NCBI RefSeq assembly: GCF_024679095.1
Contig: NC_066531.1
Span: 5,017,901 to 5,081,900, forward strand
Source of the DNA: Eriocheir sinensis
Lineage: Eukaryota; Arthropoda; Malacostraca; Decapoda; Varunidae
Length of the DNA stretch: 64,000 nt
Direction: 5' to 3'
Under the pieces are notes generated by a model. It made no database searches. It was not told where the DNA came from and saw only the letters and a program-made list of their open reading frames with translations. The translations under genes were made by a program, and so were the position numbers. Shown one piece after another: positions 11,661 to 23,555 of this stretch (position 1 is the first letter of the stretch; every line of letters begins with the position of its first letter).

Positions 11661-11799
11661 GTGATGAGCTCCCGGCTCTTCCGCGAACAGCCTTCAACTG
11701 GGGGAGCTGATCCTCCTCCCTCAGAGGAGTATCGTAAGAAACTCCGTTCTCACGCGAAGGCAAACGCCCCTGCCGAAACCTAGTAGTACTGCCTGTTCC

Positions 11800-12790
11800 T
11801 GACGACATCTCTAGTCGCCCTGTGCTTTACCTCTTACGATTTCTTTTTCGCCCAGCTGTTCTTTATTGTCCCACGTTTCGTGTTCTTTCTGCCTTGTTCA
11901 CAGGTCACTTCACTGTTACCTCTTACCACACTAATCACAGCTGGTATCTACGTGCACATACCCTTCAGGCTACGCAGGACTTTCCTACTCTATGCCTTTT
12001 ACACCTTTTCCTTACGCTGCCAACGGTTCTCTGCATTCGCTCCACATTCCCAGCCCAATCATCTTGATTTCTGGTGACTTCATGCATATTTTCTTCTCTA
12101 CCTTCGGTCTTGTCATCTGTCATACGTCTTTCTCCTATCTGCACCGCTGCTGCCTTCGCTATTATGCCGCGTTCTTTCACTCGCGTAGGGTGGCCATTCC
12201 TCCACGGACACTCTTTCCTGTTGTTTCCCGTATCTCATGTATGCTTCGCCCATGTGCCATCAACAAGTGTATCATTGACAATTCTTCTATTTTCGGAGGC
12301 AAGTCTCTCACAGTCGCCTGCCAAAACTGGCCGGCCTCAAACGTCATCGCCATAGGAGCGTATGTTGTCCCCGATTCGTGCCTCGTAACGTCGCAGGCCG
12401 TTGTCACGTATCCGTCGAGGCACCACCTCTGGTTGGAAAATCTCACTTTTCCCGGTCTCGTAAAGCCGCCTACACCACCTCCAGTTCCCCTCGAGGGTGC
12501 AACATTCCCTCCCCGAAGTTCGAGCTCCTCCAGGAAATCAACTCTACCCTACTCAAGCACCATCTCCTTGTGAGTACACCCCATGTACTGTACCCGTACC
12601 TTAGTGTCGTCACCTTGGCACTGATCCTACTCTGTATAACGTTCGTGGTCTTTTGTCTTTTGTCTTTTGATAGCCTTTGTATATTATACCTGCATGACCT
12701 ACTTTTACCATTCTTCGTTTTACAAATACTTTTATGTACCACCCACTGTGTATCCATTGCCCACAAGGTTGATTCATACCATTAGGTTAA
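11800..12790 (+). pseudogene. Probable Gypsy env remnant (element Z)
   Basis: Located where env lies in an env-bearing Gypsy element, directly after pol. The frame at 11992-12573 is Cys-rich and includes IGAYVVPDSCLVTSQ. A strongly hydrophobic segment near 12600-12660 (LALILLCITFVVFCLL) looks like the membrane anchor, in a different frame. No cleavage site or fusion segment can be recognised. Assigned mainly by position and the membrane segment, so the call is tentative. Confidence 0.42.
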
Positions 12791-12839
12791 GTTAACTTTG
12801 CTTGCCTGAACGTGAATGTCACTTTCGCTTGACTTCATG

Positions 12840-13187
12840 CCAAGGGTGGCGGTGGCTGAAGAGATGGCAAGACGGCCCCGCGTTCGGAGGACGCGAGTTC
12901 AATCCCGAGCGGTGCCACCAGCTGGGATTTTCAGCCGCCGGTAGCTTAAAACTTCCCACATGCTGTCGAAGACCACCTTTCAGCGGACTCTAGATTCTAG
13001 GATTAAAGATGAGCTCCAGGAGGGCAGCATGAGCCAATGCAAGATGGCGCCACTATAAACACTCGCCTGCGCCAGGAAGGGCTGGGGCGACCCTCAGGAC
13101 CCATCGGGAAGAAGCCTTGGACCGACCATCAGGATCCACCGGGAAGAAGCCTACCGGCGCAAAAAAAAAAAAAAAAAAAAAAAAAAA
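12840..13187 (+). mobile_element. tRNA-derived SINE, family SINE1
   Basis: The head resembles a tRNA with internal promoter: A box around GGTGGCTGAAGAGATGGCAA and B box GAGTTCAATCC at about 12893. The body is shared with four other copies here (GCAAGATGGCGCCACTATAAA and CACTCGCCTGCGCCAG) and ends in partial repeats of a roughly 35-bp unit (GACCATCAGG...GGGAAGAAG). The tail is a long A run (13161-13186). Confidence 0.9.
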
Positions 13188-13189
13188 GT

Positions 13190-13577
13190 TGTTGGTGCAA
13201 TGCCATAATTCTCCCATGTTACTACTATCCATGTTAATGTTTTGTCTCACACCACATTCCAATAACTTTCCGGGTGGTTTGACTTTTATTGTATACTACC
13301 ATATGTGCTTCATAACCTTTTTATATGTTATATTTTAATCAATATGTATATAACCAGTGTACTTCTATTTTATCATATATTTTAAGACTCCATGGATGCC
13401 CCACATTTACCCTATTATTTCATTATGTATTAAGTTTAATATTACTACCGTGCATAACATTCAATTGTATTACTGCACCTTTTTTTGTATCAATATCGTC
13501 TACTTGTTCAATTTGAGGACAAATTGTCCGCGTAGCCGAGCCATGTTAGGCACGGGAATTTTCCATATCACTCACGC
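13190..13577. other. AT-rich spacer
   Basis: No gene recognised. It may be the 3' flank of Gypsy element Z, into which SINE1 inserted; nothing in the sequence proves this. Confidence 0.4.
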
Positions 13578-14340
13578 ATCACGTGACAAGGCCCCTGTAT
13601 ATGGATAGTAACTGTGCGGTGGGAAAAAAAACAACAACTGGCGGAGACGATATAGAACGCCCAACCTCGAGGAAGCTGATTCAATGATAGAAGAAATATG
13701 AAGTTTCCAGTTAAGATTTTGAGTTAAGGATAGACCGTGGATGTTTAGTGTAGAAGAATGTGACAGCTGAGAGTTGTCGAAGGATAGGGAATACGTGTTT
13801 AGGATTATGTCGAGTTGAAAGATGGAGAAATTGAGTTAAGGACATAAGAAGCTTAAGACATTGAAGGACACCAGGTTCCTTCTGCCCCCAATCGGAAATA
13901 ATAGCAAGGTCAGAGGTTAAGCGTTCTGCAGCATCCCATCTAGTCTTGTAATTCCTGTTGCGAGGGTCTTCTGTTGAAAGAAGTTGAATAATGCAAAGTA
14001 GGGTCGTCGGCGTATGAATGGATAGGATAGTTTGTTGTGGAGAGATCATTGATGACTATCAAAGCGTTGGAGACAGGACAGAGCCCTGCGGGACACCACT
14101 GTTGATAGGTTTAGGGCAAGAACAGTGACAGTCCACCACAGCAGAGATAGAACGGCCGGAAAGGAAATTGAAGATAAAGGTACAGAGAGAAGGATCGGTT
14201 CCGTAGTAGGGTAGTTTATAAAGCAAAGAGTTGTGCCAGACTTTATCGAAAGCTTTCAAGATATCTAGCCCAACTGAGAAAGTTTCACAGAAACGGCTAA
14301 GAGGATGACCAGGAGTCTTAAGAATGCAAGATCACCAGTA
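13578..14340 (-). mobile_element. Family A LINE, RT fragment (copy A2)
   Basis: Minus-strand frames encode KAFDKVWHNSLLYKLP, SGRSISAVVDCHCSCPKP, GVPQGSVLSPTL and, in another frame, the thumb region (AAERLTSDLAIISDWG). Truncated at both ends: it stops at 13578 in the middle of the 'RGLV' block and the catalytic YADD region is damaged. Flanked by unrelated sequence. Confidence 0.82.
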
Positions 14341-14540
14341 GAACGCCCAACTCCTGTGCACAACCCCTGACAGATGATGGAGTAATAAAGCAAGGAGTAA
14401 TCGACTTGGCAAGTCACATTATAGATCATCAGCCATGAAAATGAAACCCATGATCGCAGTTAAATCATTGATTATGCAACACGTGGAATATGCATAGGTA
14501 TTATTAATTATTTGCCTCATATACGTATACCTACCTCGGC
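14341..14540. other. Spacer between LINE A2 and Gypsy tail
   Basis: AT-rich, nothing recognised. Confidence 0.4.
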
Positions 14541-15025
14541 ATCAGGTCCTCCTGAAGGAAGACCATCACTCCTCAGCTGAACTAGTGTACGGCACCAACC
14601 TCCGGCACCCAGACGATCTTCTAGCGCCCACACCTGACACCGCCCCTACGGCGTCCAGGACTTCGCCGCCCGCCTCAAAGTGCCATGAGGAGCCTCAGCC
14701 AGTGCAGCCTCGCTCTTCCCCGAAGAAGACCTTCGTCAACCAGGACCTCGACACCTGCACCCACGTCTTCGTGCGCGTGGATGCCGTCCGGCAGCCCTGC
14801 AGCAGCCCTACCAAGGACCTACCGCGTCCTGAGACGGACCAGAAAGACTGTCACGATCGACAAACATGGTTCTCGGGACGCGGTTTCCATAGACAGGGTC
14901 AAGCCGGCGTACCTGCTGGCCCCAGACCAGGCGCCCCATCTCTCCGTCGACGAAACGACACCGTCTGCACCAGTCCGCACCAGGCAGATATCGTTCATTC
15001 TTTGAAGTCACTGGGGGAATATTTG
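14541..15025 (+). pseudogene. Gypsy pol C-terminal fragment
   Basis: Encodes the end of an integrase of a second Gypsy lineage: LVYGTNLRHPDDLLAP, a Pro-rich linker, FVNQDLDTCTHVFVRVDAVR, and in a shifted frame VLRRTRKTVTIDKHG, VSIDRVKPAYL. These are the usual last blocks of a Gypsy polyprotein (GPY-type module and DRVKPAY tail). One frameshift lies near 14810. Its lineage differs from elements X, Y and Z. Confidence 0.72.
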
Positions 15026-15375
15026 TAGCAGTGGCCGCTTAAAACTTTGTGCTTCTTCCTCAGTGACATCAAGAAAACAGTGCGGCAGCACAAACTATGT
15101 ATTTTGTTATTGTATTCCGTTGTCTTGTATCGCGTCTTCATTGTTTAACTTTTCTTGTACTCGTTTACCTTTGACTGTCCGTCTATGTCCTTTTGTTGTC
15201 CACCGTTACACATTGTTATACACATACACCAACTCTTAAATGTTAACCTACACAAACAACATTCACACAAACGCATACACAAACAAACACCTATTCTATG
15301 TGTTGTCCTTGTCGTAATGAGCTGTGTATGTTTTGTCCAATAAAGCAACCCTGACGGATATTGATTTTCTCTATC
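15026..15375 (+). repeat. Candidate 3' LTR of the preceding Gypsy fragment
   Basis: Directly follows the pol stop and a G-rich CTGGGGGAATATT that could be the polypurine tract. Begins TGTAGCAGTGGCC and includes an AATAAA at about 15341. No second LTR copy is present, so the end is uncertain. Confidence 0.4.
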
Positions 15376-15385
15376 CGGGAACCGA

Positions 15386-15730
15386 TTAGCATTTGAGAAC
15401 ACTCGCTACCACCAACAGAAATACAGATGAAGGAAGATTGTTCCAGAGTTTACCAGCGTGAGAGATGAAAGAGTGAAGATGCTGGTTCACTCTTGCATAA
15501 GGGGTTTGGACAGTATAGGGATGAGCATGAGTAGAAAGTCGTGTACAGCGGGGTCGCAGGAGGGGGGGAGGCATGCAGTTAGCAGGTTCAGAAGAGCAGT
15601 CAGCGTGGAGATAGCGATAGAAGATATAAAGAGAGGCAACATCCCGACGGAATTTAAGAGGTAGAAGACTATCAGTAGGAGGAGAGGTGCTGATGAGACG
15701 AAGAGCCTTAGACTCCACTCTGTTTAAGCG
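15386..15730 (-). mobile_element. Family A LINE, C-terminal RT fragment (copy A3)
   Basis: The minus frame 15718-15386 encodes ESKALRLISTSPPTDSLLPL through GKLWNNLPSSVF, the last part of the family A ORF2. It lacks the 3' UTR and poly-A. It is separate from copy A2: the 3' part lies upstream (minus sense) of the RT part. Confidence 0.85.
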
Positions 15731-17229
15731 CGAGTTAACTATAGTATGTATCGTGGATCATTTATAAAAAATAAAAAAAATCCGAATAGGCTATTCTTTA
15801 GCTCACTACCGTCGCTCGAGGCACAAAAAACAATTACTCTGCCAAGTTTGTACCCCACATTTGGCGATGTTAGGTGCACCTATTGCACGTCAATGCAATA
15901 AGTGATACTGTTGTTAATAGAAACGGATTGATCATTCTCGTTGTTTTATTTATTGGTAAACGAGAAAATAAATGACCGATACAAGGTTATCCTCTTTAAA
16001 AATCTTTCCTGCATGAAAACCCTGCGAAATCAATCATAACTGAACTTTTTTAATTCTGTTTGTATTACAATATTTGCTGAAAGTACCTGCTTTGGGTGTA
16101 TCAGTCTCGCCTTTGACGTAATTTATCAAAACATTAAAGGAACAAGCATCTCGACAACCCCGCCCTCCCCTCAACACTAGGACGGCCAGGTGTTTGGGTC
16201 CTTCAGCATATTACCTCCGCCCTCAAATGATTGATGCATTTTTGTTTGGGGTGGTCCAAGACCTTGTGCAGGACAATGGTGATGGCGTTTAAGCCAGAGG
16301 TAGAGGGCGGAGTATCACACTGGAAGCTGAAGCCAGTGTGCCCAGATGTAGTGCCAGGGGCTAATGCTAAGTAAAGAAAGGAATTTAAATTGATCACAAG
16401 TAGGAGTATTGTAAGTGTTAAGCATCATCCAAGTGTCAAGTCTCCTCCTCTGGTCAGACTTCCATCCCTCTCTCCCCATGCACCTGCATCCCGAGTTAGT
16501 CATCATATAGCCCTACTTCCCTTGCGCGTCCGGGGGTGGTTGGGCCCTAAATACCCCTCCCTCTCCGCCGCTTGTATTTTTTTTTCTTTATCTCGCTACC
16601 ACCTCCCTTGTGTCCCACCATCCCCCCCTCTCCCCCCATGGACCGGCATCCCCCATTGGTCATAATACTCCCCTACTCAGCGAGATTTAACGGGGGACCG
16701 TCCGGTAGTGATTTTACGAAAAAATATGGCCAATAAGTTAAAGCCACTGAGAGATAATATTAGGCTGGACAATTCACCAGTGGCCAGTTTTGGAAAAATA
16801 TATATATTTAAAGGACAAATTTAAAGGTACCGCACCCTGACTCCGTGAACGACAGCTGTTTTTGTTTATACATCGATATTTATGGTAAAATATCATTACA
16901 CACGTAATTATTATTATTTCTGATGCATTTTTTTCGATAAGTCGCACGTCTGGCTGTGAAGCTAGGCATGAAAGCATAATGTGGAGCCGACGGCCTGCTC
17001 AGAACTCTCAGGCGTCGTATGATGATGATCCAGGAAGAACAGAGAAAATGCTCACAGACTCCAGCCAAACTATAAAAAAAACAGAAAATACATTGTCAGT
17101 GAAGGGTATGCGGCTGGAAATATTGATAAAACCTGGTGACAATGAGGAAGGTCGTGCCTTCTGAAACCCTAGTTCTTAGAACGATAATACTTTCTTTTAC
17201 GTGTTAGCCTATAGCGCTGATATGCTTTC
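15731..17229. other. Spacer without recognised gene
   Basis: No conserved frame. From about 16450 to 16680 there is C/T-rich sequence in which a block around 16457-16520 is loosely repeated around 16623-16680 (CCATG...CCTGCATCCC versus CCATGG...CCGGCATCCC), suggesting an old tandem duplication. Confidence 0.4.
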
Positions 17230-17512
17230 TTGAGGGGCCTGGTGGTCGGCCCAGCCCGTCATGGCGCAGGCAGTATTTATAGTGGCGCCATCTATTATCG
17301 GCTCATGCTGTCCCCGGAGCTCATTCTTGATTCACTTGGACGGTCCTCCAGAGTCCGGGTTGATGGTTGGTCTTCAGGACAGCATGCGGGTAGTCTTAGG
17401 CCGCTCGGGGTAACTGAAAATCCCAGGTGGTAGCGGTGGATTCAACGCTGCATCGTCAAAAGAAAGCCTTGGTGAATGGGGGCCACATTCGTGCTAACCA
17501 CTCAGCCACCGA
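17230..17512 (-). mobile_element. tRNA-derived SINE, family SINE1 (minus)
   Basis: Same body as the other SINE1 copies. On the minus strand the tRNA-like head begins near 17512 with a well-preserved A box, GGTGGCTGAGTGGTTAGCA, typical of type-II (Leu/Ser-like) tRNA, and a degraded B box (GTTGAATCC). The 3' end is near 17230 and has no clear A tail. Confidence 0.87.
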
Positions 17513-18440
17513 AGCCTACCCAAACACACAAACAACATTTTATTTTACCACCACACATTGTAAGGGGGACCAGGTGCAATATCAGAGCTAGCACGCCATC
17601 AGGGAATATGCCATTAGAAACATATTTGCAAACTTAGAATATGTAATTTTGGCGGAATAGTAACAATAAATAATCAGAGCTAGAAATAAAGGAAAAAAAA
17701 TTAAAGGCCATTATCTCAAAACAAAGTTTTTCTCACATTGTTCCCTATTTATTCGTCCCAAATTAACTTTTTTTAATGTTTTAGGTACCATTTAAAGAGG
17801 CATGAATGCACAATGACAATGAAGATACATTTTTTTCTTTTTTTTCACGAAAAACCTGCTTAAGCGCGAGTGAAAAAAATAATGTAAAAATAAGAAACTG
17901 AGAAATCTGGCTCTTTGTTTTTGTTCCCACCACTTGCAAGATTTTTTCATTTTACGTTAAAATTCTTCCAAAATATGTGATGAACTGAATGGAATGTTTT
18001 TTTTAAATATTTTTTTCTATTCATCAAAATATTTTGAAACTTCTACAATATTTTTCACATCATTCAGGTTGGGCTGGATAGCCAATCACGTGCGACCTTT
18101 GATGCTGTATTGGGCTTTCACGTGTAGTTTGTTTACTAATACACAGACTTCAAAATCAAGACATGTATTGTACAGAGGTAACATACTGCCTTTAAAACAA
18201 ATAATTAGCGTTGTAATCCCTCAATAAGATGGGTTTTCACGAATGAATGCACGTTACTTGTATATTTATCTTTGAAATAAAAATAGAATCGCTTATACAA
18301 TATTCTGCACGTTTATGCACGTTACCTTCATAGTTTCCGGTCATTTGGTGAGCATTCTGTTGTATATGGACAATAATAATGATGAAGGTTCAGCGACGCT
18401 AACCAGAAGGGCGCCTCACTTTCAAAAACATAGCGTCAGG
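17513..18440. other. AT-rich spacer
   Basis: No gene recognised. Contains many A/T homopolymer runs. A run of unique sequence precedes the Myb/SANT-like exon. Confidence 0.4.
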
Positions 18441-18442
18441 CT

Positions 18443-18691
18443 GTGAAAAGAAGGCGGCCCAATTTGTCAACCGAGGAGTTTAGCCCTCAGCATCACATGG
18501 GTGCGGCGAGATGGAGGAAACCATCGCAGGGGCCTCTGTCATCTTGCCTCACCGCTGCAGCCAAACAGCGAGCTTGCGAAGCTGTGGTGGAGGAGGTCAA
18601 CGCCGTGAGTGGGGTCCGGGCGCAGCGTGAGGAAGTGCGCGTGAAGTTCTCGGACTTAAAGCGCCACACCAAGAAGAAGCTGGAGACTTAA
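18443..18691 (+). CDS. Myb/SANT-like DNA-binding domain exon (MSANTD/Harbinger-accessory type)
   Basis: Open for 82 codons: KRRRPNLSTEEF begins helix 1, the middle has LSSCLTAAAKQRACEAVVEE and VNAVSGVRAQREEVRVKFSD, and the end LKRHTKKKLE is the third helix of a Myb/SANT-like domain. Domains of this kind bind DNA in MSANTD-type proteins and as the second protein of Harbinger transposons. The block between helices 1 and 2 is out of pattern: residues around 14-26 (SPQHHMGAARWRK) differ from the expected Leu-Val-x-x-Val helix, so a local frameshift pair is possible. A stop follows immediately at 18689-18691. No partner transposase is adjacent. Host or transposon origin cannot be told. Confidence 0.55.
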   Translation: MKRRRPNLSTEEFSPQHHMGAARWRKPSQGPLSSCLTAAAKQRACEAVVEEVNAVSGVRAQREEVRVKFSDLKRHTKKKLET

Positions 18692-18699
18692 GACGCGGA

Positions 18700-18930
18700 G
18701 GGCTGACTCCTCGGGGCACAGGTGAGAATACTATCCTCTGGCAAGTGTTTTAACAAGCTGTGAAAAGTCATGGAAGGACAGTTCTCCAGCCTGTAGCTAT
18801 TAGGGATTTCACACTTATGAAATTTCCAATGTCCCTTATTACCTTATTAACTTTATTATCTGATGTTCCTGATTCATGTGTGTATTATGCTATACAACAC
18901 AGCTCTGTTCTGATGTTCCTGGCAACATTG
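18700..18930. other. Unassigned sequence before the gap
   Basis: No gene recognised. A short motif (CTGATGTTCCTG) occurs twice at about 18859 and 18911. Confidence 0.4.
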
Positions 18931-19030
18931 NNNNNNNNNNNNNNNNNNNNNNNNNNNNNNNNNNNNNNNNNNNNNNNNNNNNNNNNNNNNNNNNNNNNNN
19001 NNNNNNNNNNNNNNNNNNNNNNNNNNNNNN
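18931..19030. other. Assembly gap (100 N)
   Basis: One hundred undetermined bases, a standard placeholder length, so the true distance is unknown. Confidence 0.99.
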
Positions 19031-19212
19031 TTTTTCGCGTATTATCCTTACCTCTTATCCAATTTCATGCTCCCTGTTACTTATATTACTAAACACCAGT
19101 TCTGCATTGCTTTCTGTAATACATGATTCACTCATAAGTCCACGAAAAACTTATAGATGGTATTTCTTTTAAGGATGTGAGGAAACCAGTGTTGTAGGTG
19201 GAATTCCTGAAG

Positions 19213-19214
<2 letters not shown>

Positions 19215-19266
<52 letters not shown>
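19215..19266. repeat. (GA)n microsatellite
   Basis: About 26 uninterrupted GA units. Confidence 0.97.
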
Positions 19267-19269
<3 letters not shown>

Positions 19270-19299
19270 ATTTATCTTAAGAAAAAAACGTTCCTGCAA

Positions 19300-19815
19300 A
19301 ATAATGGCCCAGTTTTCTTAAATACATAATAATAACTTAGTATTCGTAAATTCAAATTAATAGCCCAGTTTTCTTAAATGCATAATAATAACTTACTATT
19401 CGTAAATGCATAATAACAGCCTAGTATTCCTAAATGCAAAATAATAGCCTAGTTTACGAAATGTAAAATAATACTTAGTAATCCTAAATGCAAAATAATA
19501 CTTAGTATTCCTAAATGCAAAATAATACTTAGTATTCCTAAATGCAAACTATTAGTTTAGTATTCCTAAATGCGTAAGAGCCTACTAGTTCCCTAAATGC
19601 AAAATAATAGCTCAGTATTCCTAAATGCAAAATAATATTTTAGTATTCCTAAATGCATAATAGCCTACTAGTTTCATAAATGCAAAATAATAGCCTAGTA
19701 TCCTAAATGCAAAATAATAGCTTTGTATTCGTAAATGCAAAATGATTGCTTGGTATTTCTAAATAGCCTATTATTCATGAATTCGAATTAATAGCATGAT
19801 TTAACTAAATGCAAA
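19300..19815. repeat. AT-rich minisatellite, unit about 27 bp
   Basis: About 18 degenerate copies of a unit like AAATAATAGCCTAGTATTCC plus TAAATGC. Copies vary by small indels and substitutions, so the array looks old. It sits between the (GA)n array and AT-rich unique sequence. Confidence 0.9.
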
Positions 19816-20289
19816 ATTATAAGCTAGCGTACACAGTAAAATTATAATGTATTTGTCTTGACTACTTCATTGGCTTATTAGCAAGTTATTACAGATTGTA
19901 AAACTCTTCCCACTTATCATTTATTACAGAAGTTGCAGATACGGTATAACATGCAGAAAACCTTACATCATACGAATAAAATCCAATATTCCTCAAAACA
20001 ACTCACTTCGTTCCAAGGAGATCACGACCCCCAGGTTAAGAACCGCTGAATGGACCGTAATGGCTATCAGTTCGCCTCTTCGCCGCCAGAGGCCACTTGC
20101 GTGCGATACAGGTCAAAAGAAGAAGAAGAAGCGGCGACGTATGTAAACAAACATTGGCTGACGGAGCGGCCGTGGTCCCACAGCTGGATCTGGATCTGGA
20201 TTAATGATGCGCAGGGCACCTGTATAGGTGCATAACACGCATATGTGTTGGCTGTTGGGGGGACGGGGGACCCGAGTGTGCAGGGGAGG
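19816..20289. other. Spacer without recognised gene
   Basis: Nothing recognised; one GAAGAAGAAGAAG purine run near 20117. Confidence 0.4.
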
Positions 20290-20425
20290 GAAGTGAATCA
20301 AGTGTAATTGTTAGTGTTGGTGTGTTGTGGTGACAAGTGAGTATGTATTTGTTTTTTGAATGAATCTATTGCACCGCAGTCTAAAATCTGTTGAGGGAGG
20401 CTGTTCCAGTCACGTATGTGGCGTA
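20290..20425 (-). mobile_element. LINE C-terminal fragment (minus)
   Basis: The minus frame encodes RDWNSLPQQILDCGAIDSFK followed by KQIHTHL, the generic tail of a non-LTR reverse transcriptase ('W-N-x-L-P ... F-K'). Too short to assign to a clade. Sequence upstream (minus sense) is not recognisably LINE. Confidence 0.5.
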
Positions 20426-20940
20426 TGTGGCCACTGCCCACGCCACCACTCCCAGCGAGTGCTGCTCCGACACCAACTCCGCGCCCTGGACATGCCCACC
20501 CTTGACCTGCCCACGTTGCTGGCGGCGGCAGGCGTCCACCCCTCACGGCAGAACTGTCATCCGCCTCACCGGCGCCTTCCTTAATAGGACGGGGCAGCTG
20601 ACGCGCCTGTGAAGCCCTCACAGGACGATACCAGGGCTCATGTGAGCGACTAGATCGCCGCGGCCCGAAACAACAACATACTTCATTTTGGGACAATGCC
20701 TGCGTAGGGATGTTCTTATTTAGGCTGTGGGCGGGTGAATTCAGGTTCTTCAAATCAGGAGAACCCAGTTTATTACATACCATTTCCACCCAGCAAGTAC
20801 TATCCAGACAAACACTGCCTGTGGTGGAGACTGTGGGTCTTGCAAATCGTGTGGAGGCTCCGACGTTCAAGTAAGCCCAAAAGTTTATCTGTAGCAAACA
20901 TTTCGTTGGAGGTAATGGTGAGTACTAAATAACTGTATAT
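20426..20940. other. Spacer without recognised gene
   Basis: GC-rich at 20430-20650, then mixed. No supported gene. Confidence 0.4.
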
Positions 20941-20947
20941 TAAGTAT

Positions 20948-21909
20948 GGGGTTCACCTCCAACTCGGACCATTGCCTACTTGGACCATTGCCAACTCGGA
21001 CCATCTCCAACTCGGACCGGACCGGCACCAACTCGGACCGTCTCCAACTCGGACCGGACCGGCACCAACTCGGACCACAAGATACCAACTCGGACCACAA
21101 TAGTGGACCAACTCGGACCAGATCTAGATATCAATGAATAGAACAAAAGGTAAAAACAAAAGCTTTGAAACAACAAAGCTCCCGCATCCAAGAATTTTGT
21201 TTGAAATTTCTTATTAACAAACCTAAAATTACAAAAACTTAAAACAACAAGGTTAAGAAATAAAAAATTAAAATGTAGTAGTTGAAAAACAAAAGTATAA
21301 AAGCTTTGAAACAATAAAATTCACGTGTAACATTAAGACAATAACATTCACGGCAATATAATGAGAAACTGCCTTCTGGGAAAACAATTAAAAGTTCAAG
21401 AAGTAATATTCGATTTTGAGGGAATGTGTTTGGCGGGCTATCCCATACGTTTTCTCAGATGTGGTTATGCGTGGTTGTGCAGGAAGTTTATATTTTAAAC
21501 TTTTCCTGATATTTTGTTTAATTTATTATACTGCATCCTTTGCCTTGAAGAATATAACTACTAAATATAGACTAGAATATGCAAAAGGTTTATTTGATGA
21601 TATCACCGGACGCTAGAACACAATTTGTTTAGAGTTCAGTAATTTACACTTACATGTTTAATTTCCTTGATATACTGCACAGAAAGCTGTAATCTCACCT
21701 GTCGGGGACGCACTATGTATAAACACTTGTCCACGATGGTTCAAGTTTGTAATAAAAACTGCCAGAGTTGGTCGTTCAGAATGATCCGAGTTGGTTGATA
21801 TAATCCTCCGAGTTGATCGTTCAAAATGGTCCGAGTTGGTTGAGATGACGGTCTGAGTTGGTATTTCAGATTGGTCCGAGTTGGAGATGGTCCTAATTGG
21901 ACCTACCCC
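20948..21909. mobile_element. Non-autonomous DNA transposon with inverted motif arrays, 0.96 kb
   Basis: The left 170 bp carry about ten copies of CCAACTCGGACC-like units on the plus strand (20967-21120). The right 150 bp carry the same motif inverted (GGTCCGAGTTGG, 21769-21900). The centre is AT-rich and non-coding. TAAGTAT flanks both sides (20941-20947 and 21910-21916); with the next G the match is 8 bp, the hAT-type duplication size. The ends share GGGGT in inverted orientation. No transposase is encoded. Assignment to hAT rests only on the duplication length. Confidence 0.68.
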
Positions 21910-21924
21910 TAAGTATGGCAGCAA

Positions 21925-23555
21925 CTTTAAGAGAGTAAAGTTTGTGGTTATTCATTGAAGCCATTGCTGTCTCTCAGCACTTTTAAACAATCTTGAAGTA
22001 AGGGCAGCCATCTCGCTTCAGGTCAATGCTGACTCTCTGTGTTGTATTATATATACTTCTCTTTGAGTGGACTGCAATAGCCAGCGATTAAGAATGGCTT
22101 TATTGATGCGCCAATATCTCATTCTCTACTTAACCAACTCCTCTTCTGTTGTCATATCTGTATCCTAGATACCATTACCCCTCCCAGAAATCAATAGGAA
22201 AGTTTATAAATCAAAACAAATGTGAATAAGATTATGGAATGTGCAAGGGATCCTGTATGGCCATGGGTGGCGCAAACTCGTGGCTCACCACTGTTGCTTA
22301 CTCTGCCACCAGTGAGAAAGATAAAGTGCATATTCAACTTTATTAAGAGTGGTGCAATAAGTCATTAATGGAAGGGTGTTTCGAGAGCCCTCAAGGTTGG
22401 GGTATGTTACATATATATAAATTGTGAGTAGCTCATACTGTATACTTACATACATACATACATACATACTTTTCCCTAACGTATACTCATCTAATCTATT
22501 TCTATATAACGTAGCAGCCGCCGCAGCGGGTCTGTTGACGAGTGTAGGGCGTGTAATTGGATGGTCAGCGTAGTTGAACCCCCACCCCACCACCCCAATC
22601 GTAGTCGAGCAACTCTCGGGAAATGTCATGTTTCATAATTACATATGGTACAATACTGACGGTTAACCCGTCCACTTTTTGTAAGTTGATGCTAGATCAT
22701 TTTTACCGAGTAGTTTAAGGTACAAAATAAAACAGATTTGTGACAGCTGTCATCCAGATCGAACTGACGCTCCTGCTGTTAATTGACGCGGGAGTGACCT
22801 ACCGACTGCTACGTATGACCCTGGCCTCCATTTTACTCAAACTCCACTGTAAGTATCGCGCATTGAACAACATCCGTTTGTTTTCTGTCACGTGCTTGTC
22901 ACACCATGTGACACTTGACACGCCCGTGTCTTTGTTGGACCCGGTACTGGGATAGTAATCGGTCCTTTTGTCAACCTACATGCACACCAATAAAGAGGTT
23001 AAATACTCAGTTAACACTTACCGAAAGGTAAAGTAGACTGCTATTTTGAGGGAGGGAGTGTCGGGCCCTCCATCCATTATGGCGGCATGAAAACAACTGA
23101 CTTCAGGAACCCGCCGTTAGGTGCCGCCGCTGAAACCCTCGCGTAGTAACATTTTACGAATGTATTAGAAAATACAAATAGCTGCGGCATTAGTTGCTTT
23201 AATATAGAGAAAAAAAATGACGTAAAACTCTTAAATGACCGTTTTTTGGCCCGAAATCGTTATAATCCATGCGCGTTTTGGATATTACTGACTTAGGAAC
23301 TAGTTTGTAGGGTGCACTGCAAGGTAGGTATGAGGCTCAGTCTGTGTATAGAGGCGGTTGTGAAACAATAACAATGAACTTAGAAAATCCAAGCCACCTA
23401 ACTCTATAATTAAAGAAGCTTGCCCTTCTGGCCCCTCCCCAAGGTAAAACGTATACGAAAATGCATTATAATAATAATTCTTTCACTTGCTAAAGTACTA
23501 CGAATATTGGTTTGGAGTGGTTATTCTTAAGTTTTGCCACATTAGGTTCTTACTA
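21925..23555. other. Spacer with one recognisable transposon scrap
   Basis: Mostly unassigned. 22333-22450 is a degraded copy of 24568-24690 (see separate entry). An AATAAA lies near 22990. A TACA repeat occurs at 22446-22468. Confidence 0.4.
22333..22450 (+). repeat. Degraded copy of ISL2EU-like exon/intron segment
   Basis: Aligns by eye with 24568-24690: both have AACTT.ATTAAGAGTGGTGCA, TGGAAGGGTG, GAGCCCTCAAGGTT/GAACCCTTGAATTT and end GTGAGTAGCTCATACT. Since an intron end is included, the copy was made at the DNA level. Confidence 0.72.

Noticed and set aside
22740..22955. 71-codon plus-strand frame
   Set aside because: Hydrophobic but with no recognisable family, no start context and no neighbour support.
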